From Doryteuthis pealeii (taxonomy: Eukaryota; Mollusca; Cephalopoda; Myopsida; Loliginidae), in assembly GCA_023376005.1 (NCBI GenBank), contig CM042151.1, positions 72,968,105 through 73,032,104 on the forward strand: 64,000 nucleotides of DNA, in the 5' to 3' direction. The notes below the pieces were generated by a model. The model had not been told where the DNA came from and did no database searches. It saw only the letters and a list, made by a program, of their open reading frames with translations. The translations under genes and the position numbers were made by a program. Positions 1 to 25,044 of this stretch are shown one piece after another. Numbering within the stretch: position 1 is the stretch's first letter; each line of letters begins with the position of its first letter.

Positions 1-576
1 CCAGGATTTTGAACTCATTCTCGACGTGTTCCATTTTCTACTCGATGGTAATAATTACACTACGTCGCCATCGACTATCGAATGACCCCGCAGTACCATA
101 CGATAATCTGTGAACATTCGATAATCTTAGCTTAGTTTGGAATTAAGGCCAGCAATTTTATGTTGCGCTCGAAACCACAGGTCTGCTTTTACCTAATCTT
201 CGCTTAAGAAATAAGGCTCTAGAAGGCCGAACTTCTATTCATATGGTTGTGTGGCCAGCTTTATGCTTCAATGATAGCGCTCCACGTAGAACTCTATGAT
301 ATCAATAGTCTACTATCTCGTTTAGAAGCGAAGTGCAAGTTCCAAGGAGGATCAAACTCACGACTCAAGTATATATACCACAACAAGAAATTCCCACGGA
401 GAAATGTTAAAAATAGACCATGCTACACACATTTATATGTGATGACGGTGAGACCATTCGAAACTCAGCAGGGTCACTCGCTAATCTTGAACGATGAAAC
501 ACAACAAACTTCCACAGTGGTTCGAAAAAATCTTTTTAGTGCGTGATTGACTTCTAAATTGTATAACGACATCTAA
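1..576. other. Nothing recognised
   Basis: A 99-codon plus-strand frame (247-546) lies here, without a recognisable domain, splice context or codon bias. Confidence 0.4.
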
Positions 577-880
577 TCGAGAGGACCCGAGAACGGTGGG
601 TCATTACATGTTGACATTACATTCATTATGTACGCCGGTGAGAATCGAACTCACTTGGTTCTTTTAATCTAAAGTATTGAACTCACAACACAGTGGTGCG
701 AGACTAACTTTGATACCACAACGGTTGATGACCCCCAAGAACGTGGGTCATTTTAACATATACATACATTATATTTGTAGCGCTCCGGTGAAATCGAACT
801 CAGTAGGTTATTTAAATCTAAAAAGTATCGAACTCACAACTCAGTGATTGCATGACTAACAACGGGATGACCCGCGGAAC
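577..880. repeat. Two tandem copies of a 150-bp repeat
   Basis: Each copy has ACCC..GAACGTGGGTCATT, CCGGTGA(G)AATCGAACTCA and ACTCACAAC..CAGTG..GACTAAC. The GAATCGAACTCAC phrase resembles an inverted B box. A third GACCCGCGGAACGGAGGGTA end follows at 866. Confidence 0.7.
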
Positions 881-2480
881 GGAGGGTAAGATCATGTTAC
901 ATATATTGTATGAAGGAAGCGTAGACAACGAACAACAGACACCACTCAGCAGAACACGACATGAGGAGGGGAGGGGTTAAATTAATCGACTCCCAGGACA
1001 GCAGCGAAATAAGACGTTCCATTCTGGTGATAAATTCTGACCTACTTTGTTCGCTTATTATTAAAACTTAAATGGTAAGTTTATATTTTATTTTATTTTA
1101 TATGATAATCTTTATGTTTGATAATTCTCCTCTTAATTTATTTTCTCCTTATATTTAACAACATTTTGTACGATGATCTTCTTTAAATTTAAAAAAGTTG
1201 TGAAGACATAGCAGTGTTTCTTTTTAAAGGAATTCTTCTTTTCTAGTTTAATGATAAAGGATTCAATTGATTTTGTTTTGTTTAATAATTGAAACAAAAC
1301 AATTTGAAGTTAGTAACAAAAAATAATTAAAAAAATACTTCAATGACATTAAAATGGGTTTTATATATTTTTTTTCATTGTAAAAAAAAAAGAAAAAAAA
1401 AAAAAAAAGTTTTGAACTTTTAAACTAAAGCTAACAAAAACTTTTCTTTTTTCTAAAAGCAAATTTAAATAGATAAAATGAAATCTCAGTAATTAGTAAT
1501 AAATTATGCTATGTATTTAAATTTCATACAAATAAAAAAAGGCTAAATAAATATAGAGAAAAGAGTATCTTTGTCGTAAATGTATATATTAAATAATATA
1601 ACTTTTTTAAAAACTACAACATTTCGACAACTTCAAAAGACATTTAAGAAATTTTGATAAATATCAAATATTAGTAAAGTATCCTTTATTTGCTTTATGA
1701 TATCCATGTATAAAAATAAAATTATAATTTTAACATTTGTACGGTAATGTTAAAATCAGTTTAATGTTCGTCAATAATTTCAATTCAATATTTCGCTCAA
1801 CCAAACATTAACTTTATCCTTCATCATCTCTATCTACATGATTAATTTTTGTTTTCTCAAAAGATGAAACATTTAATTAAACTTTAAAACCTGTAAATTT
1901 AGAGGGAAACTTATTTGTTGACTTAATTTTTTACTAAAAAAATTTTATTTATTGTGAAAACTGCTATTAAAAATAAAATATAAAAATAAAATAAAAATAC
2001 ATTAGTTTTTGATTGTGTTAATTATTTCGGTATCATTTTAAAATTGAATTAATTTTTTTTTCCGCTAATAATTGTAAAGTAAAAAGTTTAATTAATAACA
2101 CCCTAAACGTTTTTTCGGATACCAAACACTTAAAAAAAAATTCTCTTTGTTAATCTCATAAGATACATATTTCTTGAGTTAGTCTTGTTTTTAATTAAAA
2201 GTCGAGCTCTAGATTCTGAAAGAGTTTTCTCTCCAAATCCTAATCAAAAATCCTAATCAAAATATAATACAATATTCTCTGGAAATTATGACCCCCCCCC
2301 CCCAAGTCGAATTAGTCTATAATAGTCCAAATGGGTGTGGAAGGAAAATGTTTTGGGATTTTAGAAAAGTACTGTTACTTAAAATATCAGTTGTAACATG
2401 TGTTCGTTACATTCTTTTAATTATACAAATGAAAAAATAAAATACTTTCATTTTGTTTCTGATACAAAAAACTGTCATTT
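881..2480. other. AT-rich, nothing recognised
   Basis: Very AT-rich from about 1070 with long A and T runs; no open frame, repeat partner or terminal inverted repeat found. 940-1010 is briefly more G+C-rich. Confidence 0.5.
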
Positions 2481-2502
2481 TTTGTTTAATTTTGCGATCA
2501 AT

Positions 2503-2602
2503 CATAATATGAGGCTAGTTAAATATAAATAAGCTTTTGATATTTAACTCGCCTCATATTATGAGTGATGACGAAATTCTCTCCCTTGTTATAAACAAGG
2601 GA
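2503..2602. repeat. Two consecutive hairpins
   Basis: CATAATATGAGGCTAGTTAA at 2504 pairs with TTAACTCGCCTCATATTATG near 2543-2562 (one mismatch), then CTCCCTTGTTATAAACAAGGGAG at 2580-2602 is a separate perfect hairpin (arms of 9). Confidence 0.75.
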
Positions 2603-2689
2603 GATAATTCAGTTGGTATGCGAAAAAAATTTCGGATAAATTTTACGATTACTGACTTTTCTTATTGTTGACTTAAAAAAAGAAGAACC

Positions 2690-2900
2690 ATATGACCTTA
2701 AATGGACCCCTCCGCGATCTCGACTCGTGGGGACACTTTTCTCATTTACAACGTTGTTTGTTAGGGGTTAGGGTTAGGGTTAGTCTTATAATTAAAAAAA
2801 AAAAAACTCTAAAAATCGTCTGTAAACAATTAACCGGATTTTGATGGTGTAAATGGAAAAAATGTCCCCACGAATCGAAATCGCAAAAGGGGTGCCTTTT
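2690..2900. mobile_element. Fold-back element with (TTAGGG)n core, copy 1
   Basis: Arms with CGACTCGTGGGGACA and an imperfect inverse around AATGTCCCCACGAATCG. The centre has GGGGTTAGGGTTAGGGTTAG (2764-2783), the purest telomeric run in the window, followed by an A run. It shares AAAACTCTAAAAATCGTCTG with the copy at 45849. Confidence 0.75.
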
Positions 2901-2964
2901 TGATAAAAAAAAAATTATATTGAAAAAAAGGGTTAGGTTCTTATCTCAGATTTAAAAATACGCT

Positions 2965-3830
2965 CTTCCACTTTTTTTTTAAACATCATTGTCGCGTTAG
3001 TAGAGTAGATATCCCTGAAACTCTCACCACCGTCCCTATGATTCATTGCACTCGGAGGTCCTCTGCGCAGAACCCAGTATCCGCGCAGGTCAATGTATGT
3101 CTTTGCTGCGGCTGGCACTAGCATATCCATGTGCTGGTTTCTATCGGAGAACGTCACTTATGAGTTTGTCCTCACATCTCCAGCAGTACCCTGCATGTCT
3201 TGCTGTTCTCACTCGGATGGTTGTGATAAGGGGCAAGTGGCCATACAACTGCTTTCTTGTGGCGTGTTGTTTAAAATCGCATGCAGCATTCTTGTGCAAC
3301 TCCTATCTAGCTTATTATCTAGGCACATTTTTAGGGTTCAAATGGTGCAGCCATACAATAGCACTGATACAACTACGGCTTGGAAGAATTGTCGCTTTAA
3401 CTTGTCAGTGAGATTGGATTTCTATATGCAAGTACCTTCCCTATGCATGCAATAACATTGTTTTCTGTGAATGAGATATTACTACAATGTATGTGAATTG
3501 TTCTAGCGAGTTTAAGGCTGACCATGGAATGTGGAGATGCCTCCTTCCTTGGTTTTATCTGTGTTCATAGTCTGATGTCCGTGCTGTCTTTCTCCAGGCT
3601 ATGTAGCAAGGGTTCAGCTTGTGTGGGTGTGTATTTGTATTTGTAAGAAGTGCCAACTCATCTGCATAGTCTGCATCCATAAATATTTTGTGCAGGATAT
3701 TGCCTGCTTCTTGTCTTTTTTAGTGTGAGGCCTTTTTCTTTTATGGGATCTAATGATATGTCTAAGCATATTATGAATATATATGGTGCTAACGTATCTC
3801 CTTGTACGACTTAAACATCACAAAACATGG
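2965..3830 (-). pseudogene. RTE-like LINE reverse transcriptase remnant
   Basis: On the minus strand the decayed frames spell reverse transcriptase landmarks in order. QGDTLAPYIF (about 3810) comes first, then a DYADELALL active-site block (YADD changed to YADE, about 3670). Then follow a VVSVLLYGC-like piece, QLYGHLPLITTIRVRTARHAGYCW (broken by frame shifts, about 3250-3190), ISDVL, and a C-terminal TYIDLRG block with AMNHRDG (about 3060-3000). These match the widespread endonuclease-reverse transcriptase family of RTE-like non-LTR elements in aquatic invertebrates. Stops and frameshifts throughout show it is dead. The endonuclease half is not seen; the element appears 5'-truncated, as is typical. 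Confidence 0.8.
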
Positions 3831-4414
3831 GTTTTTCCTCTTTTTACGTCTAAACTTCAACCCCTCCTCATCGCAGCAGAGCCGTGTAAACTTGGTAATG
3901 GCAGAGTCACACCATCGGGAACTTAAGTTCCTGGTAGACTCATCCAAGGCAGACAGGTCTGGCATTTGGTAGTATTAGGGCCACAACCCGGCCAAAGGGC
4001 TCTGGTGACAATCCAAAAGGCATCTCCATTATCATAAGGAATCAATGGCTTTTGGTGTACTTGTCACTGTGTCTGGAAAATCTGTGGCAAACAAGGATAT
4101 CTCTTTCCCCTGACTGGGATATGCATGCAGGGTTTTGGGACGCTTGTGAATTTCCTATTCCTTTGTTACTCCTTTCATGAATTCACCACAGGTAAATTCA
4201 TTGGATGGAGCTGGCTCAACTGATCTAGGATGAATGCCAGAAACAGAAAGGAATTTTCTGTTTACTAAGAAATTTCAATATAACTTACCTGAATGAATCC
4301 CATGGGGTCCACTCAAGTAAATTCAGTTTTGACCTTTGAACTTGCATTAATTCTCTGATCTCTAGCTGTTACCCTATTGGGCAGTGCTGGGAATAGCTGA
4401 CTGAGGGGGGGGGC
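3831..4414. other. Unassigned, probably repeat-derived
   Basis: Balanced composition with phrases such as GGCAGACAGGTCTGGCATTT and CACAACCCGGCCAAAGGGC. No open frame or matching copy in the window. It could be the 5' part of the LINE or a separate repeat. Confidence 0.3.
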
Positions 4415-4535
4415 CTGGGTATGATACTAAACATACATCTGATGGTAAGGCTCCAGTTCTGGAGATTTAGGGAGTGTGGAGTACCTCTTCCTTGTCTTTA
4501 CTCCAAGGTTCAATTTGAATTAGAATGGTAGTAAC
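4415..4535 (+). repeat. Family B repeat, partial
   Basis: GGGTATGATACTAAACATAC, TGATGGTAAGGCTCCAGTTC and AGTGTGGAGTACC match the middle of family B (compare 7840-7960). It lacks both ends. Confidence 0.65.
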
Positions 4536-4611
4536 TCTTTTGATTCCTAAGAGTCAAATAGATCTGTTTAAAATGATCTTTATTTGATAGAATTGTTTGC
4601 AACTCAATAAA

Positions 4612-5234
4612 CAACACTCCACTTTGGTACTTACTTAGGCTAGGTGGGTGGTTGGAGAGGCCACCTCTCCGATCAATCGGCTGGTCATGTCAAGCCCTAG
4701 CAATTATATGATTGTCTCAACCTATTGCCCTTATGGCAAACCCCAACCCTTTTTATCATATGGGTGCTTGAAGGCGGTGGCTGAGGTCTTAGTATCCTGG
4801 GTATGATGTTAAACTCTCTGATGGTGAGGTTCCAGTTCTGGAGGTCTGGGAATGTGGAGCTCCCCTTTATCACCATTGCCCCAGTCCACTCAGGTAGTAC
4901 CTGTTAGGGTCCTGTCAATGGGTTAAATAGAAAATTTTTTTACAAAAAAACAAAAAACATGTCAAGCCCTAGCAATTATATGATTGTCTCAATCCTATTG
5001 CCCTTATGGCAAACCCCAACCCTTTTTATCATATGGGTGCTTGAAGGCGGTGGCTGAGGGTCTTAGTATCCTGGGTATGATGTTAAACTCTCTGATGGTG
5101 AGGTTCCAGTTCTGGAGGTCTGGGGAATGTGGAGCTCCCCTTTATCACCATTGCCCCCAGGTCCACTCAGGTAGTACCTGTTAGGGTCCTGTCAATGGGT
5201 TAAATAGAAAATTTTTTTACAAAAAAAAAAGAAA
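4612..5234 (+). repeat. Family B repeat with near-perfect 272-bp tandem duplication
   Basis: Family B sequence from ACACTCCACTTTGG onward. The segment 4686-4957 recurs at 4958-5234, starting CATGTCAAGCCCTAGCAATT in both. The two differ only by about five single-base gaps, mostly in short homopolymers (GAGGTCT against GAGGGTCT, GGGAATG against GGGGAATG, GCCCCAGT against GCCCCCAGGT). Confidence 0.9.
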
Positions 5235-5568
5235 AAAAAAAGAGTTCCAAACTATCATTACAAATCTTTTAAAACATTGCCGGGATTAAATGACCCACCG
5301 AGGTTGATATTCCATAAAATAAAACAAACAAACAAATAGCATAACAATTATTATCATAGAAACTGGATTCGACAATCCAAATTAGTTCCCTAACTTCTAG
5401 GCATAAAATAATCCTCGATGGGTTGATATGCCATTAAAATCTCAGTGTAATTAATCTAGAAATCTAAAAAGATCCAGGATTGTTAAAAACATCTACCATA
5501 TATATTTGCGGATAAGTTTCATTTTTTAAACCAAAAATTGTGCTCAAATCAGTGGTGTTACTTATTTA

Positions 5569-5992
5569 TCTATCTATACATATATATAAAGGTCAGTTGT
5601 GTGTATGTGTATGTCTGGGGGAAATTTCGAAAATAAAACAATTAATGACAAAGTAAATAGATATACACCTTAAATATCACCAGGGCTTGGTTTTTGAGCA
5701 AAAATAATAGAGATTTGATTTATATTCGTGAAGATAATTAAAAAATGAAATTCAAATGATAACTGCATGGATTCTTTTTTTCATTTAATATTTTAGATAG
5801 TAGACATTAACATTTCTTTTCAGAGTAGCTGGATCAATGCAAGGTCTATTTTTTTAAAATAGGGATTTAAATGGAGCATCCCACGATTAAGTAATAATGG
5901 ATCTGCGTGACTAACTTTAAAAAAATTCCCCTCTACTCAGGCGATGTCGGGTAGGCGATGTCGGGTAGGCGATGTCGGGTAGGCGCTGCTAG
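5569..5992 (+). mobile_element. Non-autonomous Helitron, family H1 copy 1
   Basis: Starts TCTATCTATACATATATATA with AAGGTCAGTTGTGTGTATG and ends GGTAGGCGCTGCTAG followed by T, fitting the TC...CTAG rule with insertion before T. The 3' end has three tandem copies of GGCGATGTCGGGTA, an amplified terminal GC motif. No Rep/helicase. Confidence 0.8.
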
Positions 5993-6534
5993 TTCAACAT
6001 GAATGTAAAACAGAACTACTTTAATTTTTATTTTATCATTACGTTGCAACGATCAGTGATTGTAATGACATGAAATTCATACAATATGAATTTGAAGAAG
6101 AATTTTTAGGATTCAGTTCTGATGAAGTTAACTTGGCTTATGTCTAAATGATTAAATATTTTTCTTAAGTCTTCAAAAATGTTTGTAACTGTTCAGTAGA
6201 TTGAGGTTTTATTGAGTTGAATATTACGCTTTTTTTTTTTGCTCATTTATGATTATAGTACTAAGAAATGCAACCCTTATTTCTATATATTTGCATTATG
6301 CATCACAGTCTATGGCAAAGTGTTCTAATATTTGTAAGCAAAGTCTTGAAACAAAGTTGAATATTTGATAAGTTTTATGTTAGAATAGATTGTGTAACTA
6401 GCCAGATTATCAGATACATTGAATAAAGAACATCCCTCTATTATATATGCTCAGAAATTAAGTATGCAACAGTCCACATTGTTTGTTAAAACAAGTTTTA
6501 ATGAATACGTACCTGGTATTATTGATTTATATAT

Positions 6535-6780
6535 AGTTTGTTTTGTTTTGATATATATTTAAAGTTACCTAACATATACAGTTTTATGAGAAAATTATTG
6601 ACAAACAAGAAATAGTAACGTAATGTTCTTCTACATCAAATTTGAAGTTGTTTTATTTAACTGTATCTGGTTTAGGTTTGCGCATGTCTGAAAAAAATAT
6701 AAGATTTCAAAGATTTGTTTACGTTTTTTTATGAAAGAGCATGGCAAAAAAATCCATTTTATGTAATTTTGAACGTTTAT
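6535..6780 (+). repeat. Family D repeat, partial
   Basis: Matches 33486-33640 and 34035-34080: AAAGTTACCTAACATATACA, ATGTTCTTCTACATCAAATT, TAGGTTTGCGCATGTCTG, AGATTTCAAAGATTTG. A related 3' end with CAGAGGGCGTTTTTTTT is at 7225-7275, and another at 31955-32010. Confidence 0.6.
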
Positions 6781-6825
6781 AAAATCGAGATAAAAGTTTT
6801 TAGTTTAAAATTAAAATATTTGTTC

Positions 6826-7034
6826 AAGGTAAAACTTGCAAATCATACTCAAAATCCCATGACCCAGAAAAAACAGAACCCACGAATTTTGTAATAAAAC
6901 TGTTAATTTTAACTAGGGGGGTTTAGGGTTAGTTAAATGGGAAAATAAATAAATAATTTGGGTTCTGTTTTTTCTGGGTCACCCTGTAATATCATTTTGA
7001 TTTTGAGTATGATTTGCAAGTTTTACTTTGTTCA
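6826..7034. mobile_element. Fold-back MITE with CCCAGAAAAAACAGAACCC arms
   Basis: Arms around 6826-6885 and 6958-7034 are inverted copies (AACTTGCAAATCATACTCAA outer, AGAAAAAACAGAACCC inner). The loop holds GGGTTTAGGGTTAGTTAAAT, the same telomere-like core as the GGTTATTTCC family but with unrelated arms. Confidence 0.75.
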
Positions 7035-7299
7035 ATTTTAATAGAATTTTGTTGAATTATGTAAAAATGGGTGTCTTAAGAAATACATTGTTGTCTGTCA
7101 TAAAACAAACATCTCAGTAGAGTAAATAGGATCCTTTTTAAGTAAGTAATTAATTAAAAAAAAAAAAATTCGATGTTTTATTTTATTCATTTGATTTTTT
7201 TGCCACCCTCTTCAAGCAATATCTTTCAAAAATTAATTTTTACACTGTCCAGAGGGCGTTTTTTTTACTAATTGCTTTTGTCATTTAATTTTGTTTTCA

Positions 7300-7365
7300 T
7301 TTTTTTTTTCTCACTTCAGTTATTTTGACTTTTGTCTGATGGCGTCTTTCTAATAATGATTCACA
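7300..7365 (+). promoter_or_regulatory. RWDD4 5' leader with acceptor-like tract
   Basis: A run of T followed by CTCACTTCAG (ending 7319) looks like a 3' splice acceptor, so 7320-7365 may be the end of a 5' UTR exon whose first part lies upstream. No convincing TATA box, CpG-rich promoter or upstream exon is visible in 5990-7300, which is repeat-derived, so the transcription start is not located. Confidence 0.35.
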
Positions 7366-21862
<14,497 letters not shown>

Positions 21863-21893
21863 TGACAAAGGGAAATAGTAATTATAATTATTA

Positions 21894-21908
21894 AATAAAA
21901 TAAATAAA
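21894..21908 (+). terminator. RWDD4 poly(A) signals
   Basis: Two AATAAA hexamers (21894-21899, 21903-21908) lie 32-46 bases after the RWDD4 stop. They are followed by a GT-rich stretch (about 21925-21950), the arrangement expected of a cleavage/polyadenylation site. The 3' UTR would be only about 60-80 bases. Confidence 0.8.
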
Positions 21909-22089
21909 ATGCTTCATTTTCATGTTTATAGTGTTGAGTAATTTTGTTGGCTATAAAAAATGACTTCTAAAATTTAAAAAAAAATTTCTTAATGGTAAAA
22001 AGTATGCACCTCCATTTAAATTTTAATGTAATAAAAATTATTTTGAATAACTAATATAAAACTATTACACTTTTATATAGAGGATTTCT

Positions 22090-22540
22090 TTTAATGTTTG
22101 AGAATAACATGATAGTATTAGAAATCAGTAACAGCAAATAATTATTTATTAAACCCAGTTTTGTTAAAATCAATATGTAAACTAGCAAGAAGATGTGCTC
22201 TCCAGACATAAGTATTTAAATTTTAATGTAATTTAAATAAGAACATATATGAGATCAATAACACCAAGTAATTATTCATTAAATCCAGTTTTGTTAAAAC
22301 CAGTATGCAAACATCTAACTCAGATTTTCATAGACATCATTAATAAATAAGAATTGTAATTCCTGAGGATATTGTGATCTAGTTTTGGTTACAGACAATA
22401 AGATTATTCCCACCATATACTATATAAATCTCCATTTATTAGAGATATAATAGATATTTCAGGATTTTATATACATTGATAATATGGGTAGTTTTGCAGT
22501 AAATCTAACTTAGCTGGATTTTAATAGAGATATTATCAGA
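22090..22540 (-). mobile_element. Helitron H2 fragments, tandem, minus
   Basis: A piece of H2 interior (22090-22180) is followed by a fresh H2 3' end (CTAG at 22182, eroded hairpin ATGTGCTCTCCAGACAT) and interior. A further interior piece lies near 22430-22540. Immediately downstream of RWDD4. Confidence 0.65.
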
Positions 22541-22554
22541 TAATGTGACGAGAC

Positions 22555-22858
22555 TGAAAGGCAGCCCTATGAACAAGCAGATTCCCAACCCCCACAAACA
22601 AAGCGCGTCAGGATATGTTTGGCCTGTGGTGAGCGGCTACGAATCCTCGTAGCTGAGGTGTTGTTAGTAGAGACCCAAATAAAGTATATCCGAATTTGCA
22701 TAAGCGCATCTGAACGAGCAGAAATAAAGACGGACTGTCAAAGTGTTTGGACGGCAAGTGAAATCTGACAACTGCTATTTGAAGTGAGAGTAGCGTGTTC
22801 GGTTGGGAAAGGAATTGCATTTCGTTTGCTGGAGAGACTTGCAAAAGATTGATATTAC
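22555..22858. other. Balanced-composition stretch downstream of RWDD4
   Basis: About 300 bases clearly richer in G+C than their surroundings, with a CTACGAATCCTCGTAG palindrome (22637-22652). Frames on the minus strand are open for about 60-80 codons but show no known domain. It may be a regulatory region or an old insertion. Confidence 0.3.
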
Positions 22859-22919
22859 CTTGAATTTTTGGACCCTTTCAAAAGAGATAATTATTGCCAT
22901 ATTCAAAGTATGGGAGCCT
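22859..22919 (-). CDS. Candidate second exon of the unknown minus-strand gene
   Basis: Acceptor TTTTCCTTAG and donor AAG/GTAATA bound 61 bases on the minus strand. Joined to the preceding block (phase 2) it stays open for 20 codons (RGSHTLNMAIIISFERVQ and a few more). Without the second splice the frame continues to a TAG near 22775. No continuation exon was identified, so this may be a short terminal reading frame or an artefact. Confidence 0.25.
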
Positions 22920-23174
22920 CTAAGGAAAATATTAGAGTCTAATGTGTGCTGATACAAGACATATACTCTGGTTTGGTTAAGTCCATCTAGTTATTTTGCT
23001 AGCTAATGGTGGAAGAGACAAAGTAAGAAGAATTAACTGATGTGAGATATTCCGTAAGTATGGATGGAAGTAATGAGAACAATATAAACACCAAGGGTTG
23101 AAGAGAACGGTTGTTAGGAAGATTTAACTAATGCAAGATATCCTATTATGGATAGTGAAATGAGAACAATCTAC

Positions 23175-23299
23175 CTGTCACGTCTCCCAATAATCCTATC
23201 TTCCTTAGCATCATCTTTATGACGTGTTGTAGTTGAACTCTTCCTTGAAGACAATTTGTTATCATCCACAGGTTTATTCACCATAGAAAAGTGTAAAAT
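23175..23299 (-). CDS. Candidate first coding exon, unknown minus-strand gene
   Basis: On the minus strand an acceptor-like TACTTTCAG precedes this block and a CAG/GTAGAT donor ends it. An ATG at 23284-23282 opens 36 codons of charged sequence beginning MVNKPVDDNK and containing KDDAKEDRIIGRRD, ending in phase 2. It joins in frame to the next candidate exon at 22919-22859. The sequence is not repeated elsewhere in the window and is less AT-biased than its surroundings. I do not recognise the family. A chance open block is possible; transcript evidence is lacking. Confidence 0.35.
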
Positions 23300-23449
23300 C
23301 TGAAAGTAAAGAAATATATTTCATAAATAAGGAAACAATACACAGCAAATAAATTAGCCTGTTGTGAGTTTAGAAACCTACAACTAGATGAAACAATGGC
23401 AGGGGGGAATGATAAACTAACAGAAAGAAGCTAGCCCAGAGATCAGTAA

Positions 23450-23630
23450 GGTTATTTCCTATAAATCTAACATAAACAAAGGGGAACCACTCTTGACTGA
23501 TTATTTATTTATATATTGATCTACTGGGAAAAAAGAAGTTAGGTTTAGGGTTAGTTTAATGGGAAAATAGATAAATTTAACAGTCAAGAGTGGTTCCCCT
23601 TTGTTCCTGTTAGACTTATAAGAAATAACC
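23450..23630. mobile_element. Fold-back MITE with telomere-like core, copy 1
   Basis: Inverted arms starting GGTTATTTCCTATAA and including GGGGAACCACTCTTGACTG. The perfect 8-bp duplication ATCAGTAA lies at 23442-23449 and 23631-23638. The centre reads TTAGGTTTAGGGTTAG, a degenerate telomere-type run. Confidence 0.9.
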
Positions 23631-23918
23631 ATCAGTAATGTTAATAAGAATGGTCTGACACGGTAAAATCTTAAGACTTTTAAATACATAGACAAAGTTT
23701 AAGAGGGAATAAAGTAATAGTTATGGAATTTAATAGGTTTACAATAACAAGGGAGAAATACAACTGGAGAAAAAGGGTACATATATCTAAAAGGTCTATA
23801 AAGGAAAGGAATAATTTCAATCATGAAATAAATAGTGGTGAAACTAATTTAAAATAACTCAAAGTAAACTTTTTACCTTCAAGGTCCATTATAAAACTAA
23901 CATGGAGAGAATTGATTT

Positions 23919-24322
23919 GGTAATCTGAACATTAGTTACATAAATGAGAGTAATCTCCCCTTGTTTATTTAACTTTGAGGAAGCCATATGTTTTGGTCAG
24001 TCATTTTCATTTCACCATAAATCTACACTGAAAATAGGAATTTGTTTGAATCAATACAACTGCATGTTTTAACACAAAAATATCATAAAATGTGTTCTTA
24101 ATTGTGCTTGCGCATTATTTCAAATGAACTTAATTGTTATTAAGAACACATTTTATGATATTTTTGTGTTAAAACATGCAGTCGTATTGATTTGAACAAA
24201 TTCCTATTTTCAGTGTAGATTTACGGTGAAATGAAAATAGCCAACCAAAACCTATGTCTTCCTCAAAGTGAAACAAACAAGGGGAGGTTACTCTCATTTA
24301 TGTAACTAATGTTCAGATTACC
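23919..24322. mobile_element. 404-bp palindromic fold-back element, copy 1
   Basis: Ends GGTAATCTGAACATTAG and its inverse, with almost the entire element folding on itself (arms about 190 bases, small loop near 24105-24135). Flanking 8-mers ATTGATTT and ATTGATTC differ by one base, the target duplication expected for hAT. No coding sequence. Confidence 0.88.
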
Positions 24323-24609
24323 ATTGATTCTGTGCATTTCCACATTGAAGCCTTATGATGAAAAGGCAGAAAAAATGGTGTTAATTAGAGATTAGTCTTG
24401 CTGTTAAGATAGGCTGCTAAGGGAAGTAACTCTTAAGGGGTCTCAATATATTATGTGTAACATGACACTACTGTGGATTAAATAATGGGGTTAGTTTGAA
24501 ATTTCCAGGAAGTTACCAACTATTCAATATGTCAGAAAATAATTATGTGACTTTCATAACAGCCAAGAACAATAATAAAAGCGCTCAGTGTATTTATGTA
24601 AACAAATCA

Positions 24610-24970
24610 TCTTATTATAATGGAGATTCAGCGACTGTCTATAACTGAAACTACATCACTGCTTAAGTCACAATACCCTCAAGAATTTATAACTGAAACT
24701 ACATCACTGCTTAAGTCACAATACCCTCAAGAATTATTTATCAATGAGTATTTTCTGAGTTAGATTTGCCTCAAAACAGCCCATGTTATTAGTGCATTTA
24801 AAATCCTGCAATGTGTCTTATATATTACTAAGAAATAATGGTTTATATAATATATGATGTGGTTAATTTGCATAGTGGTTTTAACAAAACAGGGTTTAAT
24901 AAATTATTACTTGGTGTTATTGTATATAATAATCATAGTGTGGTGTTTTCATTCTAATCAGAAAAAAAAA
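24610..24970 (+). mobile_element. Helitron H2 5' fragment
   Basis: TCTTATTATAATGGAGATTC start, a direct duplication of TATAACTGAAACTACATCAC (24640-24735), then H2 interior (GAGTTAGATTTGCCTCAAAA, TTAACAAAACAGGGTTTAAT). The 3' hairpin is missing. It lies between the two fold-back copies, next to the inverted RWDD4 fragment. Confidence 0.7.
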
Positions 24971-25044
24971 TTCAATGCAAATAATATGAGGGATTGGTTA
25001 GAGAATACTAACATGGATGACATTTTATCCTTCTAGAGAGAAAT

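Noticed and set aside
577..880. CRISPR-like direct repeats
   Set aside because: Only two imperfect copies of about 150 bases in a metazoan genome; no spacers.
2764..2783. Chromosome end or telomere
   Set aside because: Only about three TTAGGG units, located in the loop of a fold-back element and flanked by ordinary sequence.
3046..3455. Plus-strand frames of 120 codons
   Set aside because: They are antisense to the recognisable LINE reverse transcriptase on the minus strand.
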